Assembly (NCBI GenBank): GCA_002409525.1
Contig: DHNM01000022.1
Location: forward strand, 1,571-15,962
Origin: Eubacterium sp. UBA5416
GTDB lineage: Bacteria > Bacillota > Clostridia > Lachnospirales > Lachnospiraceae
Direction: 5' to 3'
Length of the DNA stretch: 14,392 nt
Shown here: positions 7,433 to 14,201 of the stretch, one piece after another
How positions within the stretch are numbered: position 1 is the stretch's first letter
Layout: each line of letters opens with the position of its first letter
The notes under the pieces: model-generated
The model's input: only the letters and a program-made list of their open reading frames with translations
Told to the model about the DNA's origin: nothing
The model's database searches: none
Translations under genes and position numbers: made by a program

Positions 7433-8656
7433 TCAGTCAAAAAAGTGATCGTTTTTTCCGTCCCATACGATTTCTTTATAGCGGTCCGGATCAGTATCAC
7501 CTTCTGTGGAGAAGAGAAGTACTTTAGAGTTCTCATCAAGACCAATGGCTTCTCTTAAGTCTTTATATTCATCCGCAGTCATGATAGATGCCAGTGTTCC
7601 GAATGGAGCGGCACCTGATTCTCCGGATACAACCTGCTGATCTCCTTTAATCGGAGCAGCGAGCATACGCATACCTTTTTCAGAAGCCCAGTCAGGAGCG
7701 GAGATAAATACTTTCACGTGATTTTTCAGAATATCCCATGAGATGGTATTCGGTTCGCCACACGCAAGTCCTGCCATGATCGTGAGCATATCTCCGTCGA
7801 CTTTGCGCAGTGTTCCGTCTGCGGCTTTTGCCCCTTTATATAAGCATGCGGCAGGTGCAGCTTCTACTACAACAACTGTCGGCGGATTATCCGGGTAGCG
7901 GTTTGCAAAATATCCCTGAACAGCACCGGCCAGTGATCCGACGCCGGCCTGAATAAATACATGCGTCGGACGGTCACAGCCATATGATGCAAGCTGTTCA
8001 TCAGCCTCCATAGCCATGGTTCCGTATCCCTGCATAATCCAGGAAGGTATTTCTTCATATCCATCCCATGCAGTATCCTGAACTACAACACCGTTTTCTA
8101 CTTTAGAAGCGGCATCAGCAGCCATTCGCACGCACTCATCGTAGTTTTCTTCCTCGATCGTAGCCTCGGCACCTTCGTCAAGGATATGCTGCAGACGGGT
8201 CTTTGTTGATCCCTTTGGCATATACACAACGGCCTTCTGTCCCAGACGGTGTGCTGCCCATGCAACTCCCCGGCCATGATTGCCGTCAGTAGCAGTAAAG
8301 AAGGTTGCCTGTCCGAATTCTTTTCGGAGCGCATCTGAAGTTAATACATTAAACGGAAGCTCAGAGACATCTCGGCCTGTTTTCTTTGCAATATAACGGG
8401 CCATGGAGAAAGATCCGCCCAGAACTTTGAATGCATTCAGCCCGAATCGATAAGATTCATCTTTTACATACACTTCTTTCAATCCGAGATAATCAGCCAT
8501 ACTGTTTAACTTTGCCAGGGGTGTCGGTTTGTATCCCGGTATGGACTCGTGAAATTCTCTTGCCTTTTTAACGGCCTCAAGCGACATGACAGGCAGATTT
8601 TTGTCTTCGCTTTTTGGCATGTGGTTTTCAACCCATTGAATTTTTTCCTGATTCAT
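7433..8656 (-). CDS. ygeX: diaminopropionate ammonia-lyase
   Basis: This 407-residue fold-type II PLP enzyme aligns well by motif with E. coli YgeX (398 residues). The PLP lysine is Lys77 in RFGLNAFKVLGG, the same number as in E. coli. TDGNHGRG holds Asp124, the counterpart of catalytic Asp120. QDTAWDGYEEIP holds Asp194, and the phosphate-binding loop is GVGSLAG at 238-244. It converts 2,3-diaminopropionate to pyruvate and two ammonia through a 2-aminoacrylate intermediate. In this cluster diaminopropionate is thought to be the nitrogen-bearing C3 fragment left from the purine ring. The ATG at 8656 follows AAGGAGG. It is the first metabolic gene of the minus-strand operon, 54 bp after the regulator gene. 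Confidence 0.96.
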   Translation of the reverse strand: MNQEKIQWVENHMPKSEDKNLPVMSLEAVKKAREFHESIPGYKPTPLAKLNSMADYLGLKEVYVKDESYRFGLNAFKVLGGSFSMARYIAKKTGRDVSELPFNVLTSDALRKEFGQATFFTATDGNHGRGVAWAAHRLGQKAVVYMPKGSTKTRLQHILDEGAEATIEEENYDECVRMAADAASKVENGVVVQDTAWDGYEEIPSWIMQGYGTMAMEADEQLASYGCDRPTHVFIQAGVGSLAGAVQGYFANRYPDNPPTVVVVEAAPAACLYKGAKAADGTLRKVDGDMLTIMAGLACGEPNTISWDILKNHVKVFISAPDWASEKGMRMLAAPIKGDQQVVSGESGAAPFGTLASIMTADEYKDLREAIGLDENSKVLLFSTEGDTDPDRYKEIVWDGKNDHFFD

Positions 8657-8710
8657 TTGTAAAACCTCCTTATAAGATTGATGGTTGTATCGGGTAAAAA
8701 CGATTTGCCC

Positions 8711-9373
8711 TTATCCTGGTTCATCACTTTTTTTGCTGCTCTCGCTGATATAGCTGTAAAGAGTGAACTTTGAGATTCCAAAATACTTTGAAATCTTGTC
8801 GCCGGATTTGGTGATCAGTAAAGCTCCGGCATCATTTAAAAATGAAATTGCCTCAACTTTTTCATCCTTATTCATAAGTGCAGCCGGTTTTCCCACCAGC
8901 TCAACAGATTCCTGAATCAGAGAATCAAGCAGATCATTCACGTTGTGTACAATCGGATCGGGCGAATGATGTCTGCCGCCCTGCGGCTCGGTCTCAACAA
9001 TGTTTTTTACGGCCCTGTCAACAGTCATCAGAGCAGTGATATCATAATTAATCGAGAAGATATAGAGAATCTCTCCTCCGTCTTTGCTTCGGATATACAT
9101 CGTGCTTGATTTGAGAATCCTTCCGTTCGAAGTCCGGGTAAGATAGCTTAAATGGTCTTTTACTTTTTCCGGCTTTTTATTCATGGTTTCCAAAACCACT
9201 TTGGAAGGTCCGTCTCCGATTTTGCGGTTCGTGATTATTCCATTGACGATAAAGACAATAGAATGATCCAGATCGTGCTTTGCCAGGTCGTGGATCACAA
9301 TCTCACAGTCCGGTCCGAACTGCTTCGCCACGCCCCTGGCAATCTGTGTAAGAATTTCCAGCGTATAAGTCAT
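8711..9373 (-). CDS. YheO/DauR-type PAS-HTH transcriptional regulator
   Basis: This complete 220-residue regulator has a YheO-type PAS-like domain at about residues 5-120, with DCEIVIHDL, NGRILKSSTMYIR and the typical strand FSINYDIT (106-113). A linker rich in Gly, His and Pro follows, then a C-terminal helix-turn-helix at about 187-210 (GDKISKYFGISKFTLYSYI). No membrane segment or phosphoacceptor domain is seen, so it is a cytoplasmic one-component sensor. It heads the ygeX-ygeY-ygeW-arcC operon and faces ssnA-ygfK across the intergenic region, so it is the natural candidate to control both directions (inference); a purine or pathway intermediate may be the ligand. The ATG at 9373 follows CAGGAG. 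A good promoter is seen at 9427-9455. It replaces, in position, the sigma-54 activator YgeV of the E. coli cluster. Confidence 0.9.
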   Translation of the reverse strand: MTYTLEILTQIARGVAKQFGPDCEIVIHDLAKHDLDHSIVFIVNGIITNRKIGDGPSKVVLETMNKKPEKVKDHLSYLTRTSNGRILKSSTMYIRSKDGGEILYIFSINYDITALMTVDRAVKNIVETEPQGGRHHSPDPIVHNVNDLLDSLIQESVELVGKPAALMNKDEKVEAISFLNDAGALLITKSGDKISKYFGISKFTLYSYISESSKKSDEPG

Positions 9374-9426
9374 AATATCTCCTGATCACCTAATTAAAAT
9401 TTAGATTTCCGGTTCCATCTGACATC

Positions 9427-9455
9427 ATCATAGCATCACGGAATAAAAAAATCAA
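9427..9455 (-). promoter_or_regulatory. sigma-70-type promoter for the regulator-ygeX operon
   Basis: On the minus strand TTGATT (9455-9450) is separated by 17 bp from TATGAT (9432-9427). The -10 box matches the consensus at 5 of 6 positions and the -35 box at 4 of 6. Transcription would start near 9420, leaving a short leader before the ATG at 9373. Confidence 0.6.
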
Positions 9456-9505
9456 TAGGGAAATACAAAAATATTTAGGGTGTCCGATAAAAGTATCCAA
9501 GATGC

Positions 9506-9534
9506 TTGCAAATACTATTATTACATGATAAAAT
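9506..9534 (+). promoter_or_regulatory. candidate sigma-70-type promoter for ssnA-ygfK
   Basis: TTGCAA (9506-9511), a 17-bp spacer and TAAAAT (9529-9534) make a good housekeeping promoter on the plus strand, giving a leader of about 200 nt before ssnA. A perfect TTGACA at 9621-9626 could be a second -35 box, but no good -10 lies 16-18 bp downstream of it, only TTATTT/TATTTA. Confidence 0.5.
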
Positions 9535-9579
9535 TAAACTATACAGACTTCTATCCTACTTGTTCAGGAGTTTTAAAAG

Positions 9580-9609
9580 ATGTTCAGATTAATCAAAAAA
9601 AGTGAATAG
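9580..9609 (+). CDS. possible 9-codon leader ORF
   Basis: ATG at 9580 opens a nine-codon frame (MFRLIKKSE, stop at 9607-9609), preceded by AGGAG at 9566-9570 with a 9-nt spacing. It lies in the leader expected from the promoter at 9506-9534. So short a frame can arise by chance; only the well-placed ribosome binding site supports it. Confidence 0.25.
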   Translation: MFRLIKKSE

Positions 9610-9680
9610 TTTGCACATTTTTGACATTGTTATAGCCTAAAAATTATTTAGCCTGGCATCTGCAAGCGGAGGAAGAAGAC

Positions 9681-9734
9681 TTGAGACGCATTAATCAAGA
9701 GATGTTGGCAAGGAAAATCAAAGAAAAGGAGTAA
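9681..9734 (+). CDS. possible 17-codon leader ORF or gene remnant ahead of ssnA
   Basis: TTG at 9681 follows GGAGG at 9668-9672 with 8-nt spacing and opens a 17-codon frame (MRRINQEMLARKIKEKE) ending 6 bp before the ssnA ATG. The stop overlaps the ssnA ribosome binding site region, so translation of it could couple to ssnA. The frame stays open upstream to 9636 with coding-like composition (AWHLQAEEED just before the TTG), so it could instead be the tail of a decayed gene. No family is recognised. Confidence 0.3.
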   Translation: MRRINQEMLARKIKEKE

Positions 9735-9740
9735 AGGTAT

Positions 9741-11072
9741 ATGCTATTAATTGGAAATGGACGCCTGGTGACCAGAGATCCCGAAAACCGGTTTTATTCG
9801 GATGGGGCTGTGGTTACAGAAAACAATGTCATTAAAAATGTCGGGAACACAAAAGAGATGAAAGAGATGTATCCGGATGCAGAGTTTGTGGATGCAGGGG
9901 GCGGGGTGATTATGCCGGCATTCATCAATATGCACGAGCATATTTACAGTGCAATGGCAAGAGGCCTTTCAATCAACGGTTACAATCCGCATGGCCTGCT
10001 TGATATTCTAGACGGACAGTGGTGGAAAATTGACCGGAACCTTACTAATGAAACTACGAGACAGAGTGCAAGAGTTACCTATCTGGATTCGATAAAAAAT
10101 GGTGTCACTACCGTTTTCGACCATCATGCAAGCTTCGGAGAAATTCATGACAGTCTGTTTGCCATCGAGGATGCCGCGAAGGAATTCGGTGTGAGGACAT
10201 GTCTGTGTTATGAGATTTCAGACCGCGACGGAATGGAAAAATCTCATGAGTCCGTGATGGAGAATGCAAGGTGGATCAGGCATGCTCTGGATGATGATTC
10301 CGATATGATCGCCGGTATGATGGGAATGCATGCTCAGTTTACAATATCTGATGAGACATTTGAACTGGCGGCGGAGAATAAACCAGATGGAGTTGGTTAC
10401 CATATCCATGTTGCAGAAGGCATCGAGGATTTACATGACTGTCTGAAAAAACACGGAAAAAGGATTGTGGACCGTCTGATGGACTTTAACATATTAGGAG
10501 ACAAGACACTTCTCGCACATTGTATCTATATCAATCCTCATGAGATGGATCTGATTAAAGATACGAATACAATGGTAGTTCATAATCCGGAATCAAACAT
10601 GGGAAATGCAGCCGGATGCCCTCCAACAATGGAATTGGTTCACAGAGGCATTCTGACGGGTCTTGGAACCGACGGCTATACGCAGGATATGCTGGAGTCC
10701 TTTAAAGTTGCCAATATTCTGCATAAGCATCATCTCTGTGATCCAAATGCGGCATGGAGTGAAGTACCACAGATGCTGTTTGAGGGAAATCCGAAGATGG
10801 CGGGAAAGTATTTCGAGAAGCCTCTGGGTATTCTGAAAAAGGGAGCCGCGGCCGATGTCATCGTCATGGATTATGTCCCGAGAACACCTATGAACGCAGA
10901 TAATATCAACGGACACATCCTGTTCGGCATGAACGGAAACAGTGTTGTGACGACTGTCTGCAACGGAAAAGTACTGATGAAAGACCGTGATGTGGTAGGA
11001 GTAGACGAAGAAAAGATCTTATATGAGTCAAGAGAAGAAGCAAAAAAGCTCTGGTCACGTGTAAATGCCTAA
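9741..11072 (+). CDS. ssnA: SsnA, amidohydrolase-superfamily protein of the purine/selenium cluster
   Basis: This 443-residue metal-dependent amidohydrolase closely fits SsnA. The metal ligands are seen as INMHEHIYSAMARGL (His65, His67), HIHVAEG (His223), LAHCIYIN (His260) and GLGTDGYT (Asp311). HNPESNMGNA (281-290) is the deaminase-like substrate loop, and the C-terminal beta-sandwich part contains GAAADVIVMDY. Members hydrolyse C-N bonds of heterocycles such as guanine, adenosine or chlorohydrolase substrates. The SsnA reaction itself is not established; the cluster suggests ring opening or deamination of a reduced purine (inference). The ATG at 9741 follows AAAGGAG, and ygfK follows 27 bp later, so the two are surely one operon. 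It is distinct from GuaD (802-2088), which has a different signature around the first histidine pair. Confidence 0.93.
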   Translation: MLLIGNGRLVTRDPENRFYSDGAVVTENNVIKNVGNTKEMKEMYPDAEFVDAGGGVIMPAFINMHEHIYSAMARGLSINGYNPHGLLDILDGQWWKIDRNLTNETTRQSARVTYLDSIKNGVTTVFDHHASFGEIHDSLFAIEDAAKEFGVRTCLCYEISDRDGMEKSHESVMENARWIRHALDDDSDMIAGMMGMHAQFTISDETFELAAENKPDGVGYHIHVAEGIEDLHDCLKKHGKRIVDRLMDFNILGDKTLLAHCIYINPHEMDLIKDTNTMVVHNPESNMGNAAGCPPTMELVHRGILTGLGTDGYTQDMLESFKVANILHKHHLCDPNAAWSEVPQMLFEGNPKMAGKYFEKPLGILKKGAAADVIVMDYVPRTPMNADNINGHILFGMNGNSVVTTVCNGKVLMKDRDVVGVDEEKILYESREEAKKLWSRVNA

Positions 11073-11099
11073 TACCAGGGTTCAAGGAGGATTAGAAGA

Positions 11100-14087
11100 A
11101 TGGGCGATAAAATGACACCAATTCCATTTTCAAAGTTAATGGATTGGATATTAGAAGAACATAAAAAAGGAACAGTATTTGGACTGCACAGACCATATAC
11201 TGCTGATCCCGATCGTTATTACGAGATATTCGGAAAGAAACTTGAAACTCCCATAGGGCCTGCGGCAGGCCCCAATACACAGCTGGCTCAGAATATAGTT
11301 GCTTCTTATTACGGAGGAGCACGATTCTTTGAGTTAAAAACAGTTCAGAAAATCGACGGCGATGATCTGGTGGTTGAAAAACCATGTATTATCGCGAATG
11401 ATGAATGTTATAATGGCGAGTGGTCTACGGAACTTTATGTTTCCCAGGCTTTTGATGAGTATGTAAAAGCGTGGTTTGCATTAAAAGTTATATCCACTGA
11501 GTTTGGACTTGGAGCACCGGACGGGTTTCAGTTTAACATGTCTGTCGGATATGATCTGGAGGGTATTAAGCTTCCAAAGATTGACCGATACATCGAAGGA
11601 ATGAAAGATGCCTCTGACACGAATGTATTTCAGGAATGTAAGAAATGGCTCGGCGATCATATGGACAGGTTTGAAAAGTTTTCTGCCAGAGATCTGGATG
11701 CCATTGACCCGCAGATTACAGACTGCGCGACACTTTCGACAATGCACGGATGTCCACCTAAAGAAATTGAGAGAATTGCAAGCTATCTTCTGACAGAGAA
11801 AAAAGTAAATACATTTGTTAAATGCAATCCGACACTTCTCGGTTATGATTATGCGAGAAAGACTATGGATGAGATGGGATATGATTATATCTCGTTCGAT
11901 GATCATCATTTTAAAGAAGACCTCCAATATGATGAGGCAATTCCAATGCTGCATCGTCTTCAGGATTTGGCAGAAGAGAAGGGGCTGGAGTTTGGTGTTA
12001 AGATTACGAACACATTCCCTGTAGATATCACACGGGGAGAACTTCCGGGGGATGAGATGTACATGTCCGGAAAATCCTTATATCCGTTATCAATGTCAGT
12101 GGCTAGAAATCTATCAAAAGATTTTGAAGGGAAGCTGCGTATCTCTTATTCGGGAGGTGCAGATGCCTTTAATATCAAAGATATTATTGATGCAGGAATC
12201 TGGCCTGTCACGATGGCAACTACGTTATTAAAACCAGGTGGATATGAGAGGTTTGATCAGGCTGCAAAGAATCTGGAAGATCTTGAGGTTTTGCCCTTTA
12301 CAGGCGTTGATGTAAAGAAGACTGAAAGAATTGTAGAGAATGCCAAGAAAGATGCACATTACGTAAAACCTGTTAAACCGCTGCCATCCAGAAAATCCAG
12401 AAAACAGGTTCCACTTGTGGACTGCTTTATGGCACCGTGTGAGGAACAGTGCCCGATTCATCAGGATATAACTGCTTATTTAAAACTGGTATCTGAGGGC
12501 AAGATGGAAGAGGCACTTGAGGTGATTATCGATAAGAATCCGCTTCCATTTATCACCGGTACAATTTGTGCACATACCTGCATGAATAAATGTACACGTA
12601 ATTTCTATGAGACATCAATAAAAATCCGCAAGGTGAAGCTGGAAGCCGCAAGGGGTGGATATGACGAGCTGATAAAGAAACTGAAAAAGCCTGAAATCAC
12701 TTCTGACAAAACGGCTGTTATTGTGGGCGGCGGTCCGGCAGGTCTTGCTGCGGGCTATTTCCTTGCAAGAGGCGGCATGCAGGCGACCATCATCGAAAAG
12801 AAAGAGAAAATGGGCGGTGTACCGCGGAATGCAATCTCGGGATTTCGCATGAAGGATGAAGACATTGACAAGGATGTTGCTCTCGTAGAAGCCATGGGGG
12901 TAAACTTTGTAAACAATACAACTGTGACGGATCTCGATGAACTTAGAAAAAAATATGACTACGTAATTCTCGCTGTCGGTGCTTCTGAAAAGAATACGTT
13001 GAACCTTGACGGCAAAGAGGCTTATGACGGTCTGGAATTCCTTGAGGACTTTAATGAAACACAGGGACATGTAAACCTGGGTAAGAATGTTGCTGTTATC
13101 GGCGGCGGAAATACTGCCATGGATGTCGCAAGAGCGTCTAAGAGAGATGAAGGAGTGGAAAAGGTATCCCTTGTTTATCGCAGAACAAAACGTTATATGC
13201 CTGCAGATGAGGAGGAACTTCTGCTCGTGATCGAAGATGGTATTGAATTTGCCGAGCTGTTAAGTCCTGTGAAGATGGAAGATGGAGAATTAATCTGCAA
13301 GAAGATGAAACTCGGCGACTATGATGCAACCGGACGACGCAGTGTTCACGAAACGGATGAAACAGTTTCTGTTCCGGCAGATACTGTAATCTCAGCTGTT
13401 GGTGAGAAAGTTCCCGGTAAATTCTACAAAAAGAATAATATAGAGCTCAATGAGAGAGGACGTGTACTGGTAAATCAGGAGACCATGGAAACTTCTGTAC
13501 CCGGAGTATATGTAGCAGGAGACTGCGTCTATGGACCGGCTACGATCGTAGAAGGAATTCGTGACGGCAAACTTGCAGCAGAGGCAATTCTCGGTCGCAA
13601 ATTTGATCACAGTTTTGCTACGATGACTCCATCCGAAACAGTTTACGGCAGAAAAGGGAATCTAAAAGAGGAAGATCCTGATGTTACAGATGGCAATCGC
13701 TGTCTTTCCTGCAACAGCATCTGCGAGAGCTGCGTGGAGGTCTGCCCGAACCGTGCAAATATCTCGATCGAGGTTCCGGGAATGAAGAAACATCAGATCA
13801 TACATGTGGATTACATGTGCAATGAATGCGGGAACTGTAAGACATTTTGCCCATATGACAGTGCACCCTATCTGGATAAGTTTACCTTATTCGCTACACA
13901 GGAAGATATGGACAACAGCAAGAACCATGGCTTCCTCGTGACAAATAAGGAAACCGGAGACTGCAAAGTTCGAATTGCCGGACAAACATGCGACTACAAG
14001 GTAGGGACAACTCCGCAGTCCATTCCGGAAGGGCTACGTGCAATGATTGATACCGTCGTAAAATCATATGCCTACATGATTGTGTGA
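11100..14087 (+). CDS. ygfK: YgfK, multidomain flavo/iron-sulfur oxidoreductase (annotated elsewhere as putative selenate reductase subunit)
   Basis: This 995-residue protein is close in size to E. coli YgfK (about 1030). Residues ~1-400 are a dihydroorotate-dehydrogenase-like FMN barrel: PIGPAAGPNTQLAQN, STMHGCPPKEIERI with Cys218, VKCNPTLLGYD and ISYSGGADAFNIKDI. A GltD-like Fe-S region follows with Cys447, Cys451, Cys490, Cys494 and Cys498. The FAD site is GGGPAG (543-548), the NAD(P)H site is GGGNTAMD (668-675), and VAGDCVYGPATIVEG closes the flavin domain. The C-terminal ferredoxin part has cysteines at 868, 871, 875, 878, 882 and at 907, 910, 913, 917. The same parts occur in dihydropyrimidine dehydrogenase but in another order, suggesting a purine-ring reductase (inference). 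Selenate reduction is a historical label. The ATG at 11100 follows AAGGAGG. A terminator lies 70 bp after the stop. Confidence 0.93.
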   Translation: MGDKMTPIPFSKLMDWILEEHKKGTVFGLHRPYTADPDRYYEIFGKKLETPIGPAAGPNTQLAQNIVASYYGGARFFELKTVQKIDGDDLVVEKPCIIANDECYNGEWSTELYVSQAFDEYVKAWFALKVISTEFGLGAPDGFQFNMSVGYDLEGIKLPKIDRYIEGMKDASDTNVFQECKKWLGDHMDRFEKFSARDLDAIDPQITDCATLSTMHGCPPKEIERIASYLLTEKKVNTFVKCNPTLLGYDYARKTMDEMGYDYISFDDHHFKEDLQYDEAIPMLHRLQDLAEEKGLEFGVKITNTFPVDITRGELPGDEMYMSGKSLYPLSMSVARNLSKDFEGKLRISYSGGADAFNIKDIIDAGIWPVTMATTLLKPGGYERFDQAAKNLEDLEVLPFTGVDVKKTERIVENAKKDAHYVKPVKPLPSRKSRKQVPLVDCFMAPCEEQCPIHQDITAYLKLVSEGKMEEALEVIIDKNPLPFITGTICAHTCMNKCTRNFYETSIKIRKVKLEAARGGYDELIKKLKKPEITSDKTAVIVGGGPAGLAAGYFLARGGMQATIIEKKEKMGGVPRNAISGFRMKDEDIDKDVALVEAMGVNFVNNTTVTDLDELRKKYDYVILAVGASEKNTLNLDGKEAYDGLEFLEDFNETQGHVNLGKNVAVIGGGNTAMDVARASKRDEGVEKVSLVYRRTKRYMPADEEELLLVIEDGIEFAELLSPVKMEDGELICKKMKLGDYDATGRRSVHETDETVSVPADTVISAVGEKVPGKFYKKNNIELNERGRVLVNQETMETSVPGVYVAGDCVYGPATIVEGIRDGKLAAEAILGRKFDHSFATMTPSETVYGRKGNLKEEDPDVTDGNRCLSCNSICESCVEVCPNRANISIEVPGMKKHQIIHVDYMCNECGNCKTFCPYDSAPYLDKFTLFATQEDMDNSKNHGFLVTNKETGDCKVRIAGQTCDYKVGTTPQSIPEGLRAMIDTVVKSYAYMIV

Positions 14088-14156
14088 GCATGGTGTGCGG
14101 GCAATTCGTGGTATCATTAAAGCGTGAATAATCTAATGAAATTTCATGTTCTTCAT

Positions 14157-14201
14157 AAAATACAGTTCAGACTATAGAAACAGTCTGAACTGTATTTTTA
14201 T
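14157..14201. terminator. strong intrinsic terminator after ygfK
   Basis: A perfect 17-bp inverted repeat (AAAATACAGTTCAGACT at 14157-14173, its complement at 14182-14198) with an 8-nt loop ends in a T-run on the plus strand. The matching A-run at its left edge means it could also work for minus-strand transcription. It closes the ssnA-ygfK operon. Confidence 0.88.

Larger units (their letters stand above)
9374..9740. promoter_or_regulatory. divergent regulatory region between the regulator operon and ssnA-ygfK
   Basis: This 367-bp AT-rich region has no long gene. It contains divergent promoter candidates (9427-9455 minus, 9506-9534 plus). It also holds three related AT-rich elements: CTAATTAAAATTTAG (9390-9404), CAAAAATATTTAG (9466-9478) and CTAAAAATTATTTAG (9637-9651). 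A TGTTCAG direct repeat is spaced 20 bp (9561 and 9581), and two tiny ORFs with ribosome binding sites precede ssnA. The middle CAAAAATATTTAG element lies between the two -35 boxes, a typical operator position. Confidence 0.6.

Noticed and set aside
9654..9668. Sigma-54 promoter (TGGCAT...GC) upstream of ssnA, by analogy with the E. coli YgeV-controlled cluster
   Set aside because: The GG-to-GC spacing is one base short, the -12 element is poor, and no sigma-54 activator gene is present in the window.
11481..13070. Long open frames on the minus strand inside ygfK (11481-11954 and 12615-13070)
   Set aside because: They lie fully opposite strongly conserved YgfK domains, have no good ribosome binding sites and their translations resemble no family.
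14085..14110. Possible selenocysteine read-through at the TGA ending ygfK, given the selenium link of the cluster
   Set aside because: The protein is already full length for the family, the downstream codons show no conserved domain, and no SECIS-like hairpin directly follows the TGA.
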